From: TMP-86 sp044226865
Lineage (GTDB): Bacteria; Pseudomonadota; Gammaproteobacteria; Steroidobacterales; Steroidobacteraceae
Reading direction: 5' to 3'
Length of the DNA stretch: 64,000 nt
Assembly: GCA_044226865.1 (NCBI GenBank)
Contig: JBGAGE010000009.1
Coordinates: 157,747-221,746, forward strand
Positions 16,836 to 24,457 of the stretch are shown piece after piece (position 1 is the first letter of the stretch; each line of letters starts with the position of its first letter). The notes under the pieces are model-generated. The model was not told the origin of the DNA. It saw only the letters and a list, made by a program, of their open reading frames with translations, and ran no database searches. The translations under genes and the position numbers were made by a program.

Positions 16836-18799
16836 CAGGATGTCACGGCCAACATTTGCTTGGCCGCACGCTGTCCTTGAAGCACGGCTGTTTCCCACAT
16901 CTGCGTGCCCGACAGCTCCGAGTGTCCAAAGGCAATACGGTGGAACGGCTCCTGCAGAAGGTCCTTCGCCGGCTTTTTGCCATCCTTGCCAAAATAGAAT
17001 CCGGGGGGGGCAACGAAATAGGCGTGACCCTGACGGTTGGTGACAATGGCGGCAATGTCGCGTTTGTCATCGAATCCGTAGGGGCCGAACATCTTGTTGA
17101 ACTGTGAGCGCACACGCGCCTCGATATCCTCGTAGGGCATGCTGAACATTTCCATCCGGGCGAACGTACATTCATCCTTGAGTTGTCCGGCAGGCCGCAA
17201 GAATGGGATGTATTGCGTCATCACGATCGGCTTTGAAGGGTCCAATGGCACGGGCTCCCGTCCCTCGATGATCATATTGCGCCGAATGCCGGTCCACCAG
17301 CCGATTCCTTCGAACCAACGGACACAAGAGGCTCCGAGTTTCTCGAGGAAGTGCCAGTTTCGGAGGGCTACGTTGATTACCAACATGGGCGCATGCTGGA
17401 AAGATTCCATGGCACTGCGATATTCGTCGCTGATGTCCCGGCAAATGCGCTTGTTGGCATGTTGCTGGCCGGCGCACACGACGGCTTTGGCGCGCACGGC
17501 GGCCAGCTTGCCACCCTTGTCGTACGTCACCCTGACCGCTTTAGCGTCTCCCGGCACGCCTTCATGGGCGACGCAGAGGACGGTGCTGGACAATCGCAAC
17601 CGCGTCTTCGCGCCTTCGGCGTCCAAGTGATTCCAGCGTATCTTGCCATGCAGAGCATCCCACAGAGAATCATCTCCTTCGAAGGCGTCCGGGATCAGCA
17701 GTTTCATGAATCGACGCGCCGTCATCGTATTGCCGCCTGGAAAAGCGGCGAGGGTGACGACTTCGCGAGGATCGGTCGTGGACTCATAGAGCATATAGCC
17801 GATGACGCCGGGGGCGAGAAAATTGTAGGCCGACATGGCCGATATGTGGGCCGCTCCTTGCCCGCAGCCCATGGCGGCGATGACGGGGTCGAGATACTGC
17901 AACACGCCGTCGATCGCGTCGTCGGGGATCCCGACGATCTTGAGCAGGAAGTCCTTGTACGACATCGAGTCCAGCCACTGCTGCCAGTCCGGCCGCTTTG
18001 GAGGAGTCAGGTAGCCGTCGAGCTGTAGGAGCGCCTTCTTCACGTGCTCCGGTAACGGCGCCTCCTTGAACCCGTCTTTCCAGGGATTGAGCACCATGCC
18101 TTTGCCTTCGAAAAAATAGGCCGTGTCGGCGCGTTTCTGCTGGGCATGCATCGGTCCCCAGATATCCGTGGGAATCTTCAGTGCCGTCTTGAGATTCTTC
18201 GGGTCCTGAAAGACGAAGTCTTTGTCCTTCAAGTAGCCGATCTCCTCGAGATAGGGGACACCGAGGCCCATCTCCTCGGCCATTGCGAATGGCAGGACGA
18301 TGCCGGTCGAACCCTGCGGCGCGAACAGCGGGTAACCGTCCACCTCGAATTGGTTTTGCTTCGCCTCGCCACCGAAGATGGCGTGCTGATCCAGGATCAG
18401 GATCTTCGAATCGGGCCGCTCGCGCCGGAATGTGTACGCCGCCGCGAGACCTGCGATTCCGGCGCCGACGACGACCAGGTCGTAGACTGGGTCGACGAGG
18501 GGCGCTTGGGCGATCCGCTGCTCCAAGTCACCATTTCGGATGTGTGCATGCGCGGCATTGACGACGTCGGCGGTATTGCCATTCTTGCCAGCATAGTCGC
18601 CTACGCCGCCGGGACCGGTCCAGGAGGCGCCGAGAGTGGAGAGCGGGGCCGGGATCAGCTGTCGAAAGGTCCTTTTCGCCACGCTGGCGAAAGCCGCGGA
18701 CTTGGCAATGACGGCCGTGCAGAGTGCTGCTGCAAAGCCGATGAAACCGCGGCGCGTTAGGCCAGTTCCTGTCTGATCCTGTTCGTTTTTCACCGTCAT
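16835..18799 (-). CDS. Tat-exported FAD oxidoreductase, spermidine dehydrogenase (SpdH)-like
   Basis: A 654-residue secreted flavoprotein. A twin-arginine signal (TRRGFIG, residues 15-21, then an Ala-rich stretch) is followed by a spacer and an FAD-binding fold with GAGIAG at 112-117 and 'ILDQHAIFGGEAKQNQF'. The length, the large insert and the C-terminal 'RIAFGHSELSGTQMWETAV' FAD motif match NAD(P)-binding/spermidine dehydrogenase-like proteins; a polyamine or other amine substrate is therefore plausible but unproven. ATG 18799 is preceded by AGGA; the open frame upstream to 18973 has no such site. It is the first gene of an operon with tetR. Together with the aau operon and the DAO-type gene it suggests periplasmic amine oxidation. 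Confidence 0.82.
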   Translation of the reverse strand: MTVKNEQDQTGTGLTRRGFIGFAAALCTAVIAKSAAFASVAKRTFRQLIPAPLSTLGASWTGPGGVGDYAGKNGNTADVVNAAHAHIRNGDLEQRIAQAPLVDPVYDLVVVGAGIAGLAAAYTFRRERPDSKILILDQHAIFGGEAKQNQFEVDGYPLFAPQGSTGIVLPFAMAEEMGLGVPYLEEIGYLKDKDFVFQDPKNLKTALKIPTDIWGPMHAQQKRADTAYFFEGKGMVLNPWKDGFKEAPLPEHVKKALLQLDGYLTPPKRPDWQQWLDSMSYKDFLLKIVGIPDDAIDGVLQYLDPVIAAMGCGQGAAHISAMSAYNFLAPGVIGYMLYESTTDPREVVTLAAFPGGNTMTARRFMKLLIPDAFEGDDSLWDALHGKIRWNHLDAEGAKTRLRLSSTVLCVAHEGVPGDAKAVRVTYDKGGKLAAVRAKAVVCAGQQHANKRICRDISDEYRSAMESFQHAPMLVINVALRNWHFLEKLGASCVRWFEGIGWWTGIRRNMIIEGREPVPLDPSKPIVMTQYIPFLRPAGQLKDECTFARMEMFSMPYEDIEARVRSQFNKMFGPYGFDDKRDIAAIVTNRQGHAYFVAPPGFYFGKDGKKPAKDLLQEPFHRIAFGHSELSGTQMWETAVLQGQRAAKQMLAVTS

Positions 18800-18902
18800 A
18801 CCGCCGTCCTGTTGATTGGGACCCGCCGTGGCCGGGTCTGAAGAACTCGCTTTTGCAGGGCTCTGATCATGGCAAACGCATCGATCCAAAACAATAAAAA
18901 TA

Positions 18903-18918
18903 TACGAACCAAATCGTA
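18903..18918. promoter_or_regulatory. Probable TetR operator 1
   Basis: TACGAACCAAATCGTA: 5-bp half-sites TACGA/TCGTA with a 6-bp centre, about 104 bp upstream of the SpdH-like start codon and inside its probable promoter spacer. The same half-sites recur at 19099-19114. Confidence 0.6.
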
Positions 18919-19098
18919 CATTTCGTCGCGGGTCGCATGGAGATCCCAGGCGGCTGCCGTCGGTTGTCGGCAACCGTACAATCTGCGGGCGCTCATTGAC
19001 GCCAAACTAGGCCGAGCAAATCTGATCAATCTTATCTGCCCGGCGGCATCGAAGTTCATTTGACAACCCTCGCTCCGGAGGGTGATGATTCCGTCATA

Positions 19099-19114
19099 TA
19101 CGAATATATTCGTA
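19099..19114. promoter_or_regulatory. Probable TetR operator 2
   Basis: TACGAATATATTCGTA is a perfect 16-bp palindrome with the same half-sites as operator 1. It lies about 140 bp upstream of the exported NTF2-like gene and its AT-rich centre could overlap a -10 box. Confidence 0.65.
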
Positions 19115-19254
19115 ATTTGAGTGTAAGCCGGACGTTGCCATTTGCGTTACGGCAAACGGGATGTCGCCAGTTGATCTGCAGCCGGATGGCGTCTTCCCGG
19201 TTACTACCGGCATGCGGGAATTTCAATCAAACGACCAAGAGTGAGGGTGAAGCC

Positions 19255-19788
19255 GTGAAGAATCTGAAGTCCATGGTGGCGAGTGGTCTTGCCTTCGTTG
19301 TGCTCACGCAGGGGGCGGAATTCGCGCGTGCGGCGGATGCTCCCCTTCGCTCCATCGGCGCGCTTCCCGCATCCAGGGCTGCTGATGTAAAGGATTTTCG
19401 CCAGCAGGCGGACGCGCTGTACCGGATGAAAGTGAAGGCGTTTTTGCAGGATGATCCCAATGCGATCGTCGACCGCTTCTACGCACAGGACGCAATAAGC
19501 ATTGGGCCTGACGGGCTGGCGACCATCGGCCGGGAGGCGCTGCGCGCCAGCTACAAGGAAGTGATGAGCAAGACGCCCGCCACCGTTCGCATCGAGCCGT
19601 TTCGCACGCATGTCGGCAAGGATGCCGCTTGGGAGTGGGTGAACTTTCACTTCATTCCCAAGGATGCCTCGGTCAAGCCCATGACTTCGCTGATGTTGTT
19701 TATTTGGGCAAAGGGTCCGGACGGTTGGGTCAGCGGTGGAGATGCGTTCGTGCTGACGGAGAAGCCCTTCCCGGTGAAGACGAAATAG
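19255..19788 (+). CDS. Exported NTF2/SnoaL-like (DUF4440-type) protein
   Basis: A 177-residue protein from GTG 19255, chosen because GAGGGTGA lies just upstream and the protein then begins with a clear Sec signal peptide ('SMVASGLAFVVLTQG', cleavage near 'ARAADA', residue about 27). The mature part is an NTF2-like fold: 'LYRMKVKAFLQDDPNAIVDR' is helix 1, 'DGLATIGREALRASY' the usual second element, and 'MTSLMLFIWAKGPDGWVSGG' the central strands. Such exported SnoaL/DUF4440 proteins often bind small molecules or act as ketosteroid-isomerase-like enzymes. It opens the unit that is divergent from the SpdH-like gene and is probably controlled by the TetR repressor through operator 2. Confidence 0.8.
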   Translation: MKNLKSMVASGLAFVVLTQGAEFARAADAPLRSIGALPASRAADVKDFRQQADALYRMKVKAFLQDDPNAIVDRFYAQDAISIGPDGLATIGREALRASYKEVMSKTPATVRIEPFRTHVGKDAAWEWVNFHFIPKDASVKPMTSLMLFIWAKGPDGWVSGGDAFVLTEKPFPVKTK

Positions 19789-19854
19789 TCCATAGCGGGA
19801 GGCGGCATTGCCGCCGCGAGCGCAAGACTTGGTGATCAATCAGGGAGTCATTCA

Positions 19855-20814
19855 GTGAATAGCATCAGGCCGATTGGTGAATCCTGCAGATCGATGTGGT
19901 TCTGGTGCCTACTCGCAATTGCGGTGAGCGGACGCGCGTTCGCGGATTCTCCGGGGTGGGTGGCGGTGTCCAAGGATACGCTCGATGGAATCGGGGTGCC
20001 CGTCAATGAGAACGCCGCGGAAGAGGGCTTGCCGAACAGCTATTTCCGGGAACTGGAGCCGGCGGTGCATCCCAAATTCGGGTTGATCCACGCAGACCGC
20101 ATGCAGACCGCGATTGTCGAGACGCCGAGCGAGATCACGCGAAGCCTTGCTTTTCCCGGCGATGAAGTCGTGCACCTGCAAAGTGGGCGCACAATTTTGG
20201 TAGACGATGCGACCGGGCAGGTGTCAGTCGCTCGCGCCGGAGACTATTTCGTCGTGCCTGCTCACTGGAGAGGGCTGTGGATATTCCAATCCGACGGTGA
20301 CAAGCCCGCCCGAGAACATGCCATGGTGATGGCGGCTGATTATGCATCGACGAAGCCCGCGTTGAACGCCCAGGCGCGTCCGAAGATCCCGCCCGCTGCC
20401 GTCGTCTATACGCCACGTGACATCGAGGCGATGCAGCGCCATCTCAAACCCATCAGTTTCGAGTCGCCGGCGGCTCGTGCGCCGCAGCGGCGCTCGCTGC
20501 TGGGTCACGTGATCTTTGCAGGGGACCCATCGTTTCTGATGCTGGCTTCCAACAGCGGAGGCTCGTTCGTTCGCCCTTCGACACGATGCGAATCCGTGGT
20601 GCGTGTGGTGGCGGGGTCGGTCACGCTGACTCGGTCGGGAGGGGAGACCAAGACGTTTGGTCCCGAGGACGTTTTCGTCGTCACGAAAGACTTCGCCGGG
20701 ACCGTTCGCCTCGATCGTGGCTTCAAAGCCCTGTCGGTCGTGACGACGGGGGACGGAACTCCCGCGTGGCCGGCAAAGGTGGCGCCTGCGGTCAGTTCTT
20801 GCCCAGCCCTGTAG
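19855..20814 (+). CDS. Exported protein with two cupin-like domains
   Basis: A 319-residue secreted protein: signal peptide at residues 14-30 ('WFWCLLAIAVSGRAFADS'), then two beta-rich modules. The first has 'FPGDEVVHLQSGRTILVDDA' and 'AGDYFVVPAHWRGLWIF', the second 'CESVVRVVAGSVTLTRSGG' and 'GPEDVFVVTKDFAGTV'; both follow the cupin pattern of a glycine turn, a middle strand and a final G-D/E-x-F-V-V-P/T strand. The classical two-His-one-Glu metal set is not complete in either, so metal binding is doubtful. GTG 19855 has CAGGGAG nine bases upstream. It follows the NTF2-like gene by 66 bp and is probably cotranscribed. The function is unknown; a periplasmic ligand-binding or enzyme role would fit. 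Confidence 0.72.
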   Translation: MNSIRPIGESCRSMWFWCLLAIAVSGRAFADSPGWVAVSKDTLDGIGVPVNENAAEEGLPNSYFRELEPAVHPKFGLIHADRMQTAIVETPSEITRSLAFPGDEVVHLQSGRTILVDDATGQVSVARAGDYFVVPAHWRGLWIFQSDGDKPAREHAMVMAADYASTKPALNAQARPKIPPAAVVYTPRDIEAMQRHLKPISFESPAARAPQRRSLLGHVIFAGDPSFLMLASNSGGSFVRPSTRCESVVRVVAGSVTLTRSGGETKTFGPEDVFVVTKDFAGTVRLDRGFKALSVVTTGDGTPAWPAKVAPAVSSCPAL

Positions 20815-20869
20815 TGCGTTCGGCGCCTGCGACGGCATTCGTCGGATTCGTAGTTATCTTCACTCATCG

Positions 20870-20939
20870 CCGAGACTAATTTTGTCTATGTCCTATACCG
20901 AAGCTGTCTTTGTGGGCGCCGGTGCAGCCACGGTCTAAT
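20870..20939 (+). promoter_or_regulatory. Candidate LysR box plus promoter of the aau operon (copy 2 of the repeated element)
   Basis: Bases 20870-20917 equal 13277-13324 at 44 of 48 positions. The dyad GTCTATGTCCTATAC (20884-20898) keeps the T-N11-A spacing and the right half-site but is imperfect on the left. TTGTGG (20910-20915), an 18-bp spacer and TCTAAT (20934-20939) form the promoter, with exactly the geometry of copy 1. Transcription would start about 37 bp upstream of aauB. Confidence 0.7.
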
Positions 20940-20982
20940 AGCCGCACGGAAAAGCTCTCGCGATGTTCAACGGTAGGAAAGA

Positions 20983-22176
20983 TTGAAGAACAGGAATGCC
21001 AAGCGTATGGAATTGATGCGTCCTTACATTGCTCGTCTCTTCTCTGTTGTCCTGATCGCGTTGCTGGGGTGCTGGGTGGGCGTGCTTCACGCCACGGTGC
21101 CCATCGATACGACCAAGACACTCGTGTTGCCCCCGTCAAATGGACATCGCTTGTTCGTGACCAACATGTCGCTGATGCATTCAGTGGACTCCAAGCTTCT
21201 GGTCTTGGACGGGGACAGCTTCAAGTTGCTGGGTACGATGAACCTCGGGCAGTTTGGATTCTTTCAGCCTTCCCAAGACAAGCGCACCTTGTATCACGCG
21301 GGGTCCTTCTATTCTCGTATCGATCATGGTGACTACTCCGAAGTCTTGGAGTTCTATGACCCTCTGACGCTCGCGCCGACGTCGGAAATCTCGCTGCCAA
21401 AGATTCGCGCAGGCACCTTGAACTTGCCTGCGTACATGATCGAGTCCACCGGGGCCCGGTTTCTCTTTGTGCAAAATGCGACGCCCGCCTCCTCGGTTAC
21501 GGTGGTGGATCTCGTCGCAAAGAAAGTCCTGACGGAAGTGGAGACCGCCGGTTGCTTCGGGATCTATCCTTCATTGCGCGAACCCGGTCGCTTTTCCACC
21601 CTGTGCGGTGATGGCGCTGTGGTCACGATTGGATTCGATGCCACCGGAAAGGAAGTTAGCCGGACTCGAAGCGCGGTCTTTTTTGACCCTGACAAGGATG
21701 CCTTGTTCAGCGCCGCGGTGAGCGATGGGCGACATTACATCTTCATTTCGTTCCTCGGCCATGTTCACGTTATGGACTTGGACGGTGAGGTGGCCACCCA
21801 GCAGGCACCCTGGCCCATCGTGACGGGCAAGCGCATCAAGGAGGGGTGGCGGCCAGGCGGGTATCAATTGATCGCCTATGGTCGCAAGAATGGTCAGCTG
21901 TACGTGGGAATGCACCCGAACGGCAAAGAAGGCAGTCACAAGGAGTTTGCCGCAGAGATCTGGCGAGTGGATCTTGCGAGGCGGGTCGTCAACGCCCGAG
22001 GCCCGGGTGCCTTGGCCAGTTACCTGGTGGTTACGGATGAGCCGCGGCCCTTGCTGTTTTCCATGAGTCCGGCGACCCAATCGATCACCAAGCACGACGG
22101 AACGTCGCTTCGTCTGCTTGGCAAGTCACCGCCCAATGGTCTGCTCGAGGGGGGCGGACCGCTGTCGGTCCATTGA
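20983..22176 (+). CDS. aauB: Aromatic/methylamine dehydrogenase heavy (beta-propeller) subunit
   Basis: A 397-residue amine dehydrogenase large subunit (MauB/AauB family). Residues 16-37 form a signal peptide, so the protein is periplasmic. The mature part is a seven-bladed propeller; the family's C-terminal block is visible ('EGWRPGGYQLIAYGR', 'YVGMHPNGKEGSHKEFAAEI', 'TQSITKHDG'). Two heavy and two light subunits (aauA) form the enzyme that oxidises primary amines to aldehyde plus ammonia. TTG 20983 has AGGAAAG upstream; ATG 21007 and ATG 21016 are alternatives. The aau rather than mau name is chosen because the order B-E-D-A plus cytochrome c, without mauF or mauG, matches the aromatic amine dehydrogenase cluster. 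The repeated LysR-box promoter precedes it. Confidence 0.92.
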   Translation: MKNRNAKRMELMRPYIARLFSVVLIALLGCWVGVLHATVPIDTTKTLVLPPSNGHRLFVTNMSLMHSVDSKLLVLDGDSFKLLGTMNLGQFGFFQPSQDKRTLYHAGSFYSRIDHGDYSEVLEFYDPLTLAPTSEISLPKIRAGTLNLPAYMIESTGARFLFVQNATPASSVTVVDLVAKKVLTEVETAGCFGIYPSLREPGRFSTLCGDGAVVTIGFDATGKEVSRTRSAVFFDPDKDALFSAAVSDGRHYIFISFLGHVHVMDLDGEVATQQAPWPIVTGKRIKEGWRPGGYQLIAYGRKNGQLYVGMHPNGKEGSHKEFAAEIWRVDLARRVVNARGPGALASYLVVTDEPRPLLFSMSPATQSITKHDGTSLRLLGKSPPNGLLEGGGPLSVH

Positions 22177-22178
22177 GC

Positions 22179-22739
22179 ATGCCAATCAGCCAGCCGCTGG
22201 AAGCCTTTGCCTTCATGGCCGGACTGATCATCCGCCTTGCCGTGGCCGGCATTTTCCTGCACTCGGCGCTGCATGCGTTACGCGATCCGTTCACCCATAT
22301 CGGCATCGTGCAGCAGTATCGGCTGTTGCCCGCCTGGATCACGCCGGTGGTCGCCATGGGCATTCCCGTGGCGATGCTGGTGAATGCCGTTGCGCTGTTG
22401 ATCCCTGCGAGTGCGCCAGCCGCAGCCTGGGCCGCTGCATTCCTGTTGGCACTCTTCTCCGTCGCCATTGCGGTGAATCTTGCTCGCGGCAGAGAGTCGA
22501 TCGACTGTGGGTGTGGTGGGGCGCCGGGTCAGCGACTGTCGGCAGGCTTGGTCGTGCGCAATGGCATTCTGCTGATGTTGCTGGTATGCGCGGCGACAGC
22601 TCCCGTGTATGGGGAGGTGGATGTTGCCGTGCTCATCGGTGTGATCGGGGGCGCGGCGACGACCATCGGCTTCTACTTCGCTGCCAATGTGATGCTGCAC
22701 AATCGATCGGTCTTTGGAGCGATGGGGGTTGGACGGTGA
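22179..22739 (+). CDS. aauE: MauE/AauE membrane protein, amine dehydrogenase light-chain maturation
   Basis: A 186-residue inner-membrane protein of the MauE family with about four or five helices. The conserved cysteine motif 'ESIDCGCGGAP' near residue 109, followed by 'LVVRNGILL', is diagnostic; it is thought to pass reducing or oxidising power, or to help export, during disulfide formation of the light subunit. ATG 22179 follows the aauB stop by two bases (TTG 22173 is an alternative), and the 3' end overlaps aauD by GTGA. Without MauE the light chain is unstable in methylotrophs, which is the expected role here too. Confidence 0.92.
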   Translation: MPISQPLEAFAFMAGLIIRLAVAGIFLHSALHALRDPFTHIGIVQQYRLLPAWITPVVAMGIPVAMLVNAVALLIPASAPAAAWAAAFLLALFSVAIAVNLARGRESIDCGCGGAPGQRLSAGLVVRNGILLMLLVCAATAPVYGEVDVAVLIGVIGGAATTIGFYFAANVMLHNRSVFGAMGVGR

Positions 22740-23353
22740 CAGCTGCTGTGTTGGTGAGCATTGTGCTGCTCTGGATTGCCGTCGTAGGGCTGGTCCTGGC
22801 CGTCTTCGCCTTGGGCCGACAGATCGGCGTTCTGCATGAACGCGTTGCTCCGGTGGGAGCGCTGACGGTTGACCAGGGACCCAAGGTGGGGGACTTGGCA
22901 CCGTTGATGACCTTACACAGCTTGAGTGGGGAAGGACTCGATATCGGTCGTCCCCAGGCAAGCGCCCAGATGTTGTTCTTTCTGTCGCCGACGTGTCCCG
23001 TGTGCAAGAAGCTATTGCCCATCCTTCGCTCCTTGTCCGAGGCTGAGGCGGGTCTAGAGATCGTGCTCGCCAGCGATGGGGAGCCGTCGGAGCATCGATC
23101 GTTCTATGAACGTGAGCGGCTGTCGCCATTTCGTTACGTCCTGTCAGCGGAGCTGGGGCTGCGGTACCGCATTCCCAAACTGCCGTATGCCATCTTGATC
23201 GGAGCCGACGGCCATATCAAAGCCAAGGGGCTGGTCAACAATCGCGAACAATTGGAGGGTTTGCTGGCCGCCCAAGAACTCGGCGTCGGCTCGCTCCAGG
23301 AGTATCGTGCCCGGGCGGTTGCCGGTCTGAATTCCGTCGCCACCGTTGATTGA
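22736..23353 (+). CDS. aauD: MauD/AauD thioredoxin-like disulfide-forming protein
   Basis: A 205-residue protein from GTG 22736, which overlaps the aauE stop (GTGA). A single N-terminal membrane anchor (residues 5-27) is followed by a periplasmic thioredoxin-like domain ('VGDLAPLMTLHSLSGEGL', then 'FFLSPTCPVCKKLLPIL'), with the redox pair C87-P-V-C90. It is the MauD homologue, believed to form or isomerise the many disulfides of the light subunit. The open frame continues upstream to 22118 inside aauB/aauE, but only the part from 22736 has family character, so the shorter start is certain enough. Confidence 0.92.
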   Translation: MTAAVLVSIVLLWIAVVGLVLAVFALGRQIGVLHERVAPVGALTVDQGPKVGDLAPLMTLHSLSGEGLDIGRPQASAQMLFFLSPTCPVCKKLLPILRSLSEAEAGLEIVLASDGEPSEHRSFYERERLSPFRYVLSAELGLRYRIPKLPYAILIGADGHIKAKGLVNNREQLEGLLAAQELGVGSLQEYRARAVAGLNSVATVD

Positions 23354-23367
23354 AAGGAAAAAATTCC

Positions 23368-23886
23368 ATGTCGATCTTTGACAAGAGAATTGAGTCTGAG
23401 TCCCGCCGTTTGGCAAGGCTGACTTCGCGTCGAGGCGTGCTGTCGCGTATCGGCAAGATATTGTTGGGCGCCGCCATCATGGGGCCCTTGCTGCCGGTCG
23501 ATCGGACGTTCGGTCAGTCCAAGACGGCAGGCGCGGATGATCACTCGAATGACGAGAGTCACTGTGACTATTGGAAGTACTGCGCCCTGGATGGCATGCG
23601 ATGCACGTGTTGCGGCGGTTCCGCCAGTGACTGCCCTCCGGGCACCTCACTGTCCAAGGTGGGTTGGATCGGTACCTGCCACAACAAGCAGGACGGAAAG
23701 AGTTACTTGATCAAGTATTCGGACTGCTGCGGTAAGTCCAGCTGCGGTCAATGCTATTGCGGCGCGAACAAGGATGAGCGTCCAGGTTATAGAATGGGTG
23801 TCTACAACGACATCAACTGGTGCATGGCGGATGAATTGACCACGGTTCACTGCACGCTGACCTTGGTAGTCGGTATCGTCGAATGA
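23368..23886 (+). CDS. aauA: Aromatic/methylamine dehydrogenase light subunit, TTQ-bearing
   Basis: A 172-residue precursor. A Tat-type leader (SRRGVLS, residues 20-26, then 'ILLGAAIMGPLLPV') precedes a very cysteine-rich mature part with 14 Cys. W100 ('VGWIGTC') and W151 ('NDINWC') are 51 residues apart, the same distance as the two Trp that are crosslinked into tryptophan tryptophylquinone in known enzymes (57/108 and 109/160). D119 and T163 fall at the spacing of the catalytic Asp and the conserved Thr of aromatic amine dehydrogenase. ATG 23368 has AAGGA at 23354-23358; the frame upstream to 23350 is only six residues. It overlaps cytochrome c by ATGA. The mature enzyme works in the periplasm. 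Confidence 0.95.
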   Translation: MSIFDKRIESESRRLARLTSRRGVLSRIGKILLGAAIMGPLLPVDRTFGQSKTAGADDHSNDESHCDYWKYCALDGMRCTCCGGSASDCPPGTSLSKVGWIGTCHNKQDGKSYLIKYSDCCGKSSCGQCYCGANKDERPGYRMGVYNDINWCMADELTTVHCTLTLVVGIVE

Positions 23887-24350
23887 ACCCGCGCTCGGCG
23901 GCTGCCGTTCTTGTCATGGCGATGGTCGCCACGGCGGCACTCGCCGATACGCCGCTGCCGGTTCTGTATACGCTCCATTGCTCGGGCTGCCACGGAGAGG
24001 ATGGCAAGGGAGTCCCCAGCCGGGGGATCCCAAACTTGAACGATGCGGGCCGCTACTTGGCCGTTGCAGAGGGCCGTCAGTACTTGATCGAGGTTCCGGG
24101 CGTCTCGCAGTCCGCGCTGAACAACGACATCGTCGCCCAGTTACTCAATTACATGCTGGTGCGCTTTTCCCGGGAGCATTTGCCCGAGCCATTTGTGCCA
24201 TATTCCTCCGGCGAAGTGGCCAAATACCGGGCGGACAAGGCCAGCAACGCACCCTCGCGGCGGCAGGCCATCGTCAATCAATTGCGCTCCCTGGGGCTCA
24301 TGTCTGGGCAACCGTACGATTCACCCTCCCGGGCGAAGGATCGGCAATGA
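23883..24350 (+). CDS. Periplasmic monohaem cytochrome c
   Basis: A 155-residue protein with a signal peptide (residues 1-21, cleavage after 'ALA') and one haem-binding motif, CSGCH at 33-37, near the N terminus as in class I cytochromes. Methionines in 'LLNYMLVRF' or later 'LGLMSGQ' could be the sixth ligand. The start overlaps the aauA stop (ATGA), so it is made together with the dehydrogenase. A small monohaem cytochrome at this place is also known from the aromatic amine dehydrogenase cluster of Alcaligenes; it probably accepts electrons from the TTQ enzyme directly or by way of a blue copper protein. No azurin or amicyanin gene is seen in the window. Confidence 0.9.
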   Translation: MNPRSAAAVLVMAMVATAALADTPLPVLYTLHCSGCHGEDGKGVPSRGIPNLNDAGRYLAVAEGRQYLIEVPGVSQSALNNDIVAQLLNYMLVRFSREHLPEPFVPYSSGEVAKYRADKASNAPSRRQAIVNQLRSLGLMSGQPYDSPSRAKDRQ

Positions 24351-24457
24351 GTTTTCGCTGCGGCGCGATCAGGGGGCAGTTTGTCGTGCGCAGTTCCGCT
24401 CACTCGTTCGTTCTCGCCGGCGCTCGGGATCTGTTCAATTCGAGGTTTGGAGGCTAG

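Larger units (their letters stand above)
18800..19254. promoter_or_regulatory. Divergent control region between the SpdH-like and exported NTF2-like genes
   Basis: 455 bp without a credible gene. It is more A+T rich than its surroundings around 18880-18930 and 19090-19130, and in each AT-rich patch lies a dyad of the form TACGA-N6-TCGTA. A TATATT box with a weak GACGAA 17 bp upstream can be read toward the SpdH-like gene, with the dyad covering the spacer. Confidence 0.6.

Noticed and set aside
22118..22735. Upstream extension of the aauD frame
   Set aside because: It runs through aauB and aauE in another frame and reads as a Cys/Arg-rich shadow; GTG 22736 overlaps the aauE stop as expected for this operon.
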